From Monosporascus cannonballus (lineage: Eukaryota; Ascomycota; Sordariomycetes; Xylariales), in assembly GCA_004154925.1 (NCBI GenBank), contig QJNS01000060.1, forward strand, positions 124,001 to 188,000: a stretch of 64,000 bases of DNA. Direction: 5' to 3'. Of the stretch, positions 50,361 to 62,300 are shown piece after piece. Under the pieces are notes generated by a model. It was not told where the DNA came from. It worked only from the letters and a program-made list of their open reading frames with translations, and searched no databases. The stretch's first letter is position 1, and each line of letters starts with the position of its first letter. A program made the position numbers and the translations under genes.

Positions 50361-53300
50361 ATGAGTTCCAGTTCGGATTCGCCGTTGAATTTCGACAGCC
50401 CGCCTTCGGGGGGTTCGTCCCAAACCGCCTTCACAAGCACGGCTACTACGTGCCTCTCCGCGCTACAAACAGGTCTGTTCGCAACCTCCATTTCGCAGCC
50501 AGGTACTTGGATTGGATCTCATGTCTTCCCGCTCCCAACGTCCATCGATCTCCCCCGTTTTAAGTTCGCATGGAGCACTGTCGTGCAGCAAAATGAGATC
50601 TTGCGATCGCGCATTGTGTGGGATGATGGAGAGCCAGGCGTGGCGGGGTCGGGAACTGAGGGGATGCGCCTGCGCGTCCTCGATGAAGAGGAGATACAGT
50701 GGGAAGAGCGACTGATGGAAGGAGAGGATGCATTGGCCATCGTGATAAGGCAATTAAGGGCGCGCAAGATGGGATTCGGACAGAAGCTGAGCGCGTTTAC
50801 GATTCTGAGAGTGCGGGATGGGCCTGTATATTTTATCTGGACGATGCATCATGCCATTTACGACAATTCGCATTTATTCGTCCTAGACGATGTTCTCCGG
50901 TTGTACCACCACCAGACGAGCCTGCCTGCACGCCCATCCTTTACTAAAGCGTTCCTCGACAAGCGAATTGCACAGGTCGACTATGCAGCCGCGTCCGCAT
51001 TCTGGACGCAGGAGTTGATCGGCTGCGAAGACGTTGCCATTTTCCCATCCCTCTCGAAACGATTCCCATCCCATCCACAAACGCGAATCGAAACCCCTTT
51101 TCCGTTTCCGGCGCCGAGGCGAACCATTGTAGCTGATGCCACCAATTCCACTCTGATCCGCGCTGCATGGGCGATTGTGATTGCGAAACATACAGCGACG
51201 AACGACGTAGTCTTCGGGTGTACGGTTGCAGGGCGGTACGATGAGGAGACGAAGGGGGCCGTGGGGCCGACGTTTGCGACTGTGCCGGTGAGGGTGAGGC
51301 TTGATGACGGGGAGAGGAAGACATTGGCGCAGCATCTTGAAGAACTCCAAATCGCATCGGCCAATGCAAGAGAGCACGAACAAGTTGGCTTACAATTCAT
51401 CCAAGATCTGAATCCATCCGCGAAGCGAGCTGCTTCTTTTCAGAACTTGTTGGTCGTCCAGCCCAAGAACCATCCAACCCCTGCTCCTGTGTCCGACACA
51501 ACAATCAACCCATCTTACCAGAGAAATGATAAACTCGAGTTCATCAAAACTCATCTGGACCTAACACAAACCTACGGCCTGGTGATGGAAGTCACACCAT
51601 CTTCTTCCGGCAATTGGCTTCTCGTTGCCAAATACGACGATCGGCTCCTCTCGGCTACGGATGTGAAGAGGATCTGTTGTCATTTCTCAAAAGCCATTCG
51701 AGAGGTTTTCAGGGAGGAAAAAAGAGATGCGAAACTCAAGGAGATTGATCTCTTCACGGAGATGGATCTGGAGGTTATCAGAGAGCTGGTTTCTGAATCC
51801 TGCGTTGACGACGATGTACCCGACAACGAGAATCCGACTCTTCTCCATCAGGAGTTCGAGAGAAGAGCAAGACTTCATCCGGAGTCGGTGGCCGTTGACG
51901 CTTGGGATTTATCTCTTACCTATGCTCAACTGGATGACCAGTCCACGAATCTAGCCCAGCATATCTATCACAACCATCTTCACGAAACTGCTAGCGCCAA
52001 CCACACATCCTCAATCATACCAATTTGCTTCTCAAAATCTGCCTACGCTATTGTAGCCATGCTGGCCGTTCTCAAAATCGGACGTGCATACCTCCCTATC
52101 GACGTCGGATGGCCTAGCGAGAGAATCAAGGCGATTTTAGAAAGTGTGGGTGGTAGTGAAGGCAAAATGCTGGATCTTGTGTTGTGTGATGATGAGCAGA
52201 AAGCCAGGTTTGAGAGGGAAGTCTTATTGAGGCAGAGCCCGCGGGCCGAGGTTCTGGCTGTTGAGAAGGATCTCCTTCAAAATCTCCGATCAACATCACG
52301 ACTTCAAACACCCACCTCATACTTCCCTTCCGTCTCCTCTTCTAACCTAGCCTACATGATATTCACATCTGGCTCCACAGGCCTCCCAAAAGGCATTGCA
52401 ATATCCCACAAGGCTTGTGCCACGAACTTTCGATCTCGCCTGTCTCTCCTCCAATGCTACACTTCGACAACAAGAGTCCTACAGTTCTCTTCTTTCGCCT
52501 TTGACGTCTCTGTCTTTGACATCTTCGGCACTCTTTCCGCCGGCGGCTGTATCGTCATCCCCCACGAATCATATCGCATCAATCCCTCTCAGCTTTCGCG
52601 ATTCATGACTGAGACACGTGTCAACTGGGCTTCTTTATCCCCTACTTTTGTCGAATGTCTCAACCCGGCAGATGTTCCAACCTTGGAAACTTTAATTCTT
52701 GGTGGCGAATTGCTTACTAGGGAAATTATTATGAGATGGAAATGCCTCGAACCGGCCAGGATGAATGTCAGACTTGGAAACGAACTTGGCCCCTCAGAGA
52801 TATGCGTCGCATGTGTAGGGAACTACGATGTTGGTTTCGAAACGGATCCAAGAGATCTCGGAAGGCCGGTTGGTGGAAACAAGTTGTTCTTGGTGGACAA
52901 GGACAATAGCAGCAAACTGGTGCCGGTAGGGTGCGTTGGAGAGTTGGTTGTCTGTGGTGAGAGCGTTATGGACGGATATTTCGACGATCCAATGAAGACT
53001 GAGGAAGTCTTTGTGGATTTACCCGAAGAGTGTACGGCATGGCTATCGAAAGCGGAGCACAGAAAGGTTTTCAGAACGGGGGATTTGTTCTTTTTAAATG
53101 AAAAAGGGCATCTGATGTACGTCGGGCGTAAGGACCGACAGCTCAAATTGAGGGGATTCAGAATGGAAGCCGGGGAAATCGAGGGGTGTGTTAAGCTTGA
53201 GGATGGTGTCAAAGGCGCAGTTGTGGAATTGATGACCCTACAAGAGGATGGAAAGGTCAACAATGCGGATAACTGTCAAGAACTGGTGGCTTTTTTCAGC

Positions 53301-56300
53301 TTCAAAGATACGCCATTGTTCACGGAAAAATATGATGGCTACGAGTTTTCCGCTTCCGAGGCCAGCATCATCAGCCCTTCAAGCAATCCACAGATTCCCA
53401 TCCTGATTCGGCGGATCAAATCTCGGGTCAAAGATACACTCCCACACTACATGGCTCCTTCGCTCTACGTTCCCATCTCCCATATCCCAATGACGGGTTC
53501 AGGCAAGCAGGATCGAAATCAACTCAGAAGTCTGCTAAATCGGGCTGGTCTACAACTCTTCCAGGAACTGCATGGATTCTCCCACATCGACTCCAGTTCT
53601 GCTGAGAGAGGCGACGACTCTCATATCACGGCGGATGAAACCCCTTTGAGTCCAATCGAGCATGAACTCAAAGTCCTCTGGACCAAAGTCTTGGGATTCT
53701 CTCGCAAGGACGATATCGGACATGATTCGGATTTCTTCCATCTCGGCGGAAACAGCATCAAGGCCATCCAGCTCAGCGCGCTGGCTGACAAAACGGGATT
53801 GGAAAATCTTGATGTCGTAGGGATCTATGAATCTCCCACGCTGCGAGAAATGGCTGCGTTGTGCTCGATCACCACGGAAACGGATTCTCTCAAAGGCAGA
53901 CCATGGAATGATATGGAAGATGATATCCTTGATGGAATGAGCCCCATTCGAAGATCTGGCAGGCTTGGGTCCATGAACGAGAACAACACCAATGACCCAA
54001 TAAAGCAGCGGATATGCGCCACCTTGGGGCTTGATCTCATTGACATTGAGGATGTCTACCCTTGTACACCATTGCAAGAAGGACTATTGGCGATCTCCAT
54101 CAGAGAGCCTGGAACCTATGTTGTCGCTCGAGTATGGCGTCTGGGTTGCGAAATAGACATAAACGCTTTCCGAGACGCGTGGGAGTTGGTGATTGAGAAA
54201 AATGAGATTCTTCGAACGAGAATTGCAGAAGATGAGGAAAGATTTTGGCAGGTTGTCGTTGCGCACAGTCGGATGCGTGGAATGCGGCAAGTGATAGAGG
54301 AGAGGGGGATAAGAGAGTTGGATCTATCGGCGGAGAACAAGGAGAGTGTCCGGAGACTGGATCATTATGAGAGTCAAGGGAGTAGGAGACTCTCGTTCTT
54401 CGAAATCCTTAATGACCAAACCACCGGGGAAAGGTACTTCAAGTGGACCATCCATCATGCTGTTTACGATGCCTGGGTCCTCTCTATGGTCTGGGCACAG
54501 GTCAGGCACAACTATCAAATGCTCACGATGCAGCAATCTCCAGCCCCACAAGAACGACCTCGAATCAGCTTCGCCCACTTCGTCAGATCAACCTACCAAT
54601 CCGATCTTCCATCACACAGCAAGTCTTTCTGGCAAACATACCTCTCGACTTCGGAACCCTGGCCGACCCTCCCCACCGTTTCAAAAGTCATCAATTCCAT
54701 TCCTCAGACAGACAGTGGCATCTCCCGATATTTCGACTTCGATATTCACACTATACCGGGCGTAACTGAAGCATCTCTCATCCGCGCAGCCTGGGCGTGG
54801 GTACAATCACTCTACCTCGGCGTGGATGACGTAGTTTTTGGTGCCACGATGTCCGGACGATCCGCTCCAGGAGCGAGCAATGTCGTCGGCCCAACGATTA
54901 CGACTGTCCCTGTTCGTGTCATTGTCTCTCCAAGCATGCAAATAAAGGAATTTTTGGGGACTGTGCAGAAAGAGGCGAATGCGATGATGAGACATGAGCA
55001 CACTGGTTTGTCGAAAATTAGAGCTCTGAGTGATAGCGCTGGATGGGCTTGTGACTTTGGAAATATTTTGGTGGTGCAGGATAATCGGAGCCAGACAGGC
55101 CTTGCCTGGAACGGCGTGGAAGCTGTCAGCGCAGACACTGATATCAGACACTCAATCCCATTGGTCCTGGAGTGTGTGCTCGAGGATGGTGGGTTGAGGA
55201 TACATGCTATCTTCAGCTCCAAATTCCTACTCCTGGAAGAGGTGGAATTCCTGCTTGCGCATCTTGGCAAAGCCGTGCAGTCGCTTTCGAGGGAAGCGTT
55301 GTCCCAAGCATCCTGGTCGGAGCAAAGAGTTTTGGGCGATATTGAATTCTTTTCCAAGATGGACGAAGCGTGGATCAAAGACCGGAACCAGGAAGCAAAA
55401 CCGTCAGTGAATCGACTCATCCATGAAGTCTTCAGTGAAAGCGCAGAACAATGTGGGACGAAAACTGCCATAGACGCATGGGACATGCATTTCACCTACA
55501 AGGAACTCAACCACGCGAGCGATATAGTTGCCAAAAAACTCATTCGGGATTACAAAGTCGGACCCGGAGTTCTCGTTGCCATCTCCTTCGAAAAGTCAGG
55601 ATGGACCGTCTTGGCCATGCTGTCTATCTGGAAAGCGGGTTGCGGATTCGTTCCGCTGGATCTTAGTCATCCAAGATCCAGATTGGAGGATATCATAAGC
55701 TCGACGCAGGCGGAGATTGCACTGTGTTCAGCTCCTCGGATAGAGCAGTTGAAAGGTCTCATGGCCGGTGCCGTGCTAGCCCTGAATCGCGAATCATTGA
55801 GGGAGATGAAGGATTCCGTGGGGATGATGGAAGAGAATGTGGGACTATCTTCGTCGCCCCCTTCACAGACTGTTACCCCTCGGGACATCTGTTACGTATT
55901 ATTTACGTCGGGGAGCACTGGCCGTCCCAAAGGAGTGGTACTAGAACACGCTTCAGTCTGCACTTCTCTCCTCGGCCATGCCGACAGCATGAGAGTTGAC
56001 TCAAGTTCTCGTGTCCTTCAGTGCGCAGCTTATACTTTCGATACATCGATCGGCGAGATTTTCACCGCTCTTCTTGTCGGTGCAACGCTTTGTGTCCCCT
56101 CTGAAGAGCAACGAATGAATTCCCTGGCTGAGTTCATCAACGAGAAGTCTGTGAATTGGCTCTGGCTTACTCCAACTGTCGCGGGTTTCCTTGATCCGCA
56201 TGCGGTACCGGGAGTGAAGTCGATGGTCATCGGTGGCGAACCAGCCAGCACCAAACTGTTCCAGGCATGGATAGAGAACGGTACCTCCTTGGTGTATGGA

Positions 56301-59300
56301 TATGGACCCACAGAGGCTTCCATTACTGTTACGCTCGATGTTAATATTACGGTGGACACTGACCCAGCGAAGATCGGAATGCCGATTTGTGCGAGTACCT
56401 GGGTTGTTGACCCGCGCGAACACTCGAGACTTTTGCCAGTAGGCTGCGTCGGGGAATTGGTGGTGAGTGGACCGACTGTCGGACGAGGGTACCTCGATGC
56501 GCGCAAAGCTGCCATGGCTTTTGGGGAGATCCCAGACACGTGGGAGGGCTTGGTTCGCCCTGGAGATAGGAAGACTTCACAGCGAGAACGATTCTACAAG
56601 ACTGGAGATCTCGTTCGGTACGACGTTACAGGGAACATTGTCTTCGTCGGGAGAAAGGACGATCAGGTCAAATTCCATGGGCAAAGAATCGAACTGTCGG
56701 AAATCACAAATCGCATGGACGAGATTCTGGGCAACCGCTGCTCCAGCATTGTTGAAAAGATTGAAATAAGCAACCCGGCTCCCAACGGAGGAGATGCTGA
56801 AACTTTGCTTGTCGCCTTCTTCACACTTCCAGGATCCGAACAAGGCGAAGACAACGGAGAAAGCCAAGAACACGGAAAACTCGGTCTCTTGCGTCGCCCA
56901 TCGCCAGCGAATACTCAAGTGATAAATGATATAGAGACCAAGCTTCAAACCCTCTTGCCTCGATACATGATCCCATCTCTGTTCGTGCCTCTCAGATTTA
57001 TCCCCGTCACCACGACTGGCAAGGTCGACCGCAACAGATTGAAAAAAGAAGCGTTGCAAGCCATAAATGACTCAGGTCGTGGGGATTTCATGCCCGAAAA
57101 GGATCGACTGAAGGAGCAGCCTCGGAATGACCTGGAGAAACAACTTCAGGAGATCTGGTGCCCGATTCTTGGACTACCTGCCTGCAGAATTGGAATTCGT
57201 GATAGTTTCTTGCGCCTTGGTGGCGATTCGCTGAAAGCTATTACTTTGGTTTATGCAGCTCGCAGAGCTGGGCTCCACGTCAGCGTTGCGGACATCTTTT
57301 TGCATCCAGTCCTGTCTGAGTTGGCGGAATTCGTGCGAGACTCGAGAGCTACTCTGGTACGAGATCAAGACGCTGGGGCAGCTCGGACACAAGAGGAACG
57401 AAAGAAAATTTCAGCCTTAAGCATTCTCAACGATGACATTGATGCTATCAAGAGTCACGCCTCGGATCAGTGTGGTATCACCCTGGATGACGTTGAAGAC
57501 ATCTATCCTTGCACCGCAATGCAAGTTGGCATGGTCGTTGCGTCCTCCATGATCAATCGTGAAGAAGGCGACCAGGCAGCCAGCCTCTATGTTCTGCGAA
57601 GAAGGATAATTTTCGAGTCGCCATCTGCCGCCATGAACTTTTCAGCCGCTTGGGAAGTCGTTAGAAGGAGGACGCCGATTCTGCGAACCCGCATCATCCA
57701 GTACCAGTCAACATTCTATCAAGTCGTGGTGAAAAGCGATGCTGCTCCGATATCTCATCCACCAGGCTCAGTGACAGACTTTTATGGCAGGCATCTAGCA
57801 GACTTGAAGATGGGACCCGATAATGAATGCGAAATCTCTCTACATCATTCAATATACGACGCGGTTCTTCTTCCACGCCTGCTTGAAGACATTCGACGAG
57901 AGTACGTCCAATTCAGGTCTGGCAGCACCACATCTCCATCGCAATCCCCGAGAATGATCCCATTTCGAGATTTCATCCAATATCTCCAAAGTTGTGATGA
58001 ACAAGCTGCATCTTCATTCTGGGCCCGCTATCTCGCACCCATGGGGAGCAGAGACAGCAAGACAGCGCAGGGGATATTCCCGTCCACATCGCAGCAGCTA
58101 ACTGGTACGAATACGAACGAGATTTCTCGATACTTCACGGGGGATAAAATCGAAAACAAAACCCATTTTGGAATCACATTGGCCAATGTTATCAATTCAG
58201 CCTGGGCCATCGTAGTCGCCCGCCATACTGGAGTGGAGGAGGTGATGTTCGGAAATACGCTTTCAGGGCGAGACATGATTCTGGAAACAGTCCATGGTGG
58301 TTCCGACGAAGGACTGGTCGAAGGACCAACCTTGACGACAGTACCTCTGAGATTCCAAGTTGGCGGCGACAAGTCAGTGACGGAGCTTCTTCATGAGGCA
58401 CAACGTGATGCTGTGGAAGTTCGACGTCACCAGCATTTGGGCATGGCAAAGATTGCCAAGGCGGGAAATAGCAAGTTCCGGACTCTTTTGGTTGTACAGA
58501 CTCCTGCGGACACTGTCTCTAGCGACGAGGACGTCGTTTCCGCCGCGTTGCAAAATCTGCCAGGAATTCGTGGCGTTTCCGAGTGTCGAATTGCAAAACA
58601 GGAGTACCCTCTCGTCTTGGAATGCCTGGTGAACACCACAGAGTTGACAGGTGTCCGGGCATACTACGATGAACAAGCAATCGAGCGATCCAATGTCGTC
58701 CACCTCCTGGCTCATTTCGAAAAGGCTATCCGAGCACTGGTGACACAAAGCAAGCAGCACCTCAAAACAGGCGACATTGATCTCGTCACTGATACGGATC
58801 TCTCGACACTGAGGGAATGGAATGCAAAGCCTCAGGAGAGATCTCAGAGAACGTTGCTTGATCTTTTCCTGGACAGAGCAAAATCAAATCCGGAGCGCGA
58901 TGCTTTGCACTCCACAGGGATCACTTTTTCATACGCAGAACTCGATCGTTACTCCAGTCACGCAGCACGTCACATCTCCGAGCGGATGGGAGATTTTCGC
59001 CAAGACGCCCAAACGCCATTCACTATAGCCGTATGCTATGAGAAGAGTGTCTGGGCTGTTGTATCAATCCTGGCCATCATGAAAATCGGAGCTGCATACG
59101 TACCACTTGATCCATCGAGCCCAGACAGCCGTCTTGCGATGATTCTAGACGACGTCAAGTCCTCCACTATCGTTTGTTCCCCAAAACAAGCTAGAAGGTT
59201 CTCAGCAAGAGCGGCCAATTCCAACATCATCTTGTTTGACGGCAAAATCCACGAGCAGACCTACAGGGAAGATGGCGGGAACTCGTATAACGCGAAAAGT

Positions 59301-62300
59301 TCGATCACAGCAGAGTCGCTTGCATACATCCTCTTCACATCGGGATCTACCGGAAGACCCAAGGGAGTTCTGGTCCCGCACAGTGCCATCTGCACAAGTA
59401 TCCTCGCATTTTCACCAATCGTCAAGTTGTCACGGGATAGCCGCGTGCTTCAATTCTCTTCATTTGGCTTTGATGCGAGCGTTGGAGAGATTTTTGCCAC
59501 GCTTAGCGCGGGCGGTTGCATCTGCTTGCCCAACGACGAAGAGCGACTTGCCAATGTCTCGAAATTTATGAATGAGAGCCGAGTGAACTGGGCTTTCTTG
59601 ACACCAGTCACACTACGCATCATCACTCCCGATGATGTTCCTCTGCTTCGAGTGCTTGTTGTCGGGGGGGAACCGTTGCCACCGTCGCTTTTCAAAACTT
59701 GGGCCGCACGACAGGAAAGCCTTCAGTTGATGGAGGCATATGGTCCGACGGAGTGTTGCGTGTTCTCAACGATCAATACGACCGTCACCCCCGACACTCA
59801 TCCTCAGGATATAGGACTCCCTCTTGGGGGCGCAACGTGGATTGTAGACCCTCATGACTATCACAAGCTCAACCCACTTGGGTGTGTCGGAGAGCTGGTG
59901 ATATCGGGAAACACCATCGCCGCGGGATATTACAACCTGCCGGCTACTAGCACATCCGGCTTCACAGAACGAACTCCGAAATGGGCATCACTATTCCCGG
60001 AACACGCCATGAGGCGCATCTATCGTACAGGAGACCTTGCCCGTTTCAAGGCCGACGGCAGCATCCATTATGTTGGGAGGAAGGATAACCAAGTCAGCCT
60101 GCGAGGAATGCGAATGGAACTGGGTGAGATCGAATATCACTTAGCACGCTCAGCCGCCGGCGACAAGGCAGCTCCGATCGTAGTGATGACCACCATACCC
60201 AACCAAGGAGAACAAAAGACGGAGAAACCTGCTTTGGCCTGCTTTTTCGTGGCGGAACTCGATGGCAAAATCAGACCAGAGCCTCTTCGAATGACGAAAC
60301 AGAGGAAACGAACAGTTCAGTCCATCGTGTCATATCTGGAAGGCAAAGTACCACTTTACATGATTCCGACCATGTTCATTCCACTCCCTTGCTTCCCAGA
60401 AAATACTTCTGGAAAGGTGGAACGAAAGGTTCTTGTCGAAGACATCCTTGGAGAATTCGACAAAGATGACTTCCAGCACTACACTGTTTCTACCACGACG
60501 CAGGCGCCGGACACGACGCGCCCAACGACTGTCAACGAACAGACACTGCAGAAAATCTGGTCGCAGCTGCTTGGAGTTGATGTCAACATCATCAAACAGG
60601 ACGACAGTTTCTTCAGATTGGGCGGTGATTCTGTTGATATGATCCGGATGGTCACCATGTTACGCCAGAAAGGATTGCACCTCAGTCCAGTGGAGGCGAT
60701 GGCAGACCCGAAGTTATCTTCAGTTGCTTCCAAGGTCACGTTGATCTCTAAGGAGAATGCAACAATCGACCTTTCCAGAACCACCCCCTTCTCTTTGTTG
60801 CGGCGTCAACTCGGCGCGTTCGGAGTAGAGAGGCAAGCAGCGTCAGCGGCAAAACAATGCAGGGTGGCTCAGGAAATGATCGAAGACATCTATCCGTGTA
60901 CTGCTCTCCAAGAAGGACTGTTATCTGTGAGCGAGATAATTCCGGGATCGTATTTCTATCGACAAGCCTGGTCTCTCGACTCAGACATTGACACTGACCG
61001 TTTCGTCGCGGCATATCGCGGCTTGTGCAAAGCTCATCCCATTCTGCGGACCAGGGTCATTCGTGGTGATGATGGTAAATCTTATCAGGTGGTTCTCCGT
61101 GACGACGTCCAAATCTCATTTGACGATGGTGATGAAGTGGATGCTCATATGACAGCCATATCTGGAGGGTCCCGTACCCTAAATGGCAAACCACTTCATT
61201 CTGTCGCAATTCACGCCCCAACTACAGCCTCAGGGTCAAAATGCCCGAAGAAAATCCTGAGGATCATTCACCATGCATTGTATGACGCATGGTCTTTGGC
61301 CAATCTCGATGCAGAGCTTGCAGAGAGATATGCAGCCGCCCAGTCGTTTGCTTCTCCCGAGATACCAAGCTACACTCGGTTCATCGAGTACATCACAAAA
61401 GAGGACTCGACTTCCGCGGATGAATACTGGAAACATTACCTGGACGGAGCGAGACAGACCTGCTGGCCCTCCGTGCCCCATAGCCATCAGCCTCGGACGA
61501 CTGCCCGCATCCAAAGGACCTTTGGACTGGAATGGAACAAGTTTTCCACCAATATCCAGGATCACACCAAAGCAACAGTCGCGCGTCTGGCCTGGGCCAT
61601 ATTGCTGGGCAAATATTCAAACGACATTGATGTATCATTCGGCGTTGCTCTCAGCGGCCGCGATGCGCCTATTGAGGGCATTGAAGGGATGACTGGTCCG
61701 ACGAACGCAACAGTCCCAGTCCGATATCAACTCTTGGCCAGCAACAGTCATTCTCCCAGCATCGCGGATGCGCTCGAATTAGCCCAGAGTCAAATGGCAG
61801 AAATGAACAGATTCCAGCACCACGGTCTTCAGAATATCATGTGCATAAGTCCCGAGACTCGCCAAGTCTGCAACTTCCGTAGTCTCCTCGTGGTCCAGCC
61901 TGCACAGCGATTGCAGCAATGGGCAGATTCGAGAAGCAAGATCCTCCAAGAAATTCCTGCCGAGACATCAGCTCTGGTGCATCCTTATCCTCTCGTCATT
62001 GAGCTCTGCTTCCAGAACCAGAGTGATGGTGGGGAAATATGGGTTCATTATGACGAGCATCTCTTAAGTGGTCCACAGGCTGATCTCATTGTTCGTCAGC
62101 TTCACATGACCTTGCAGGCATTGATCTCCAGCGATCCATCTACAAGCATTGATGCTGTAGATCTCAATGACCAAATCAGCTTAGGGCTCATGAAGCGCTT
62201 CCACGATGAGACATGCAAAGCTCCTGCTGAGCGCGATATCGTCTCTCTGATGGGCGATCAACGGGTACTGAACCCAGAGGCGCCAGCAATCTCTGCTTGG

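Noticed and set aside
50883..51383. Minus-strand open stretch of 166 codons, and many others on both strands from 50.4 to 63.7 kb (for example 54,812-55,495, 227 codons)
   Set aside because: They lie on top of the NRPS frame, which has all expected core motifs. Their translations show no domain, so they are by-products of its codon use.
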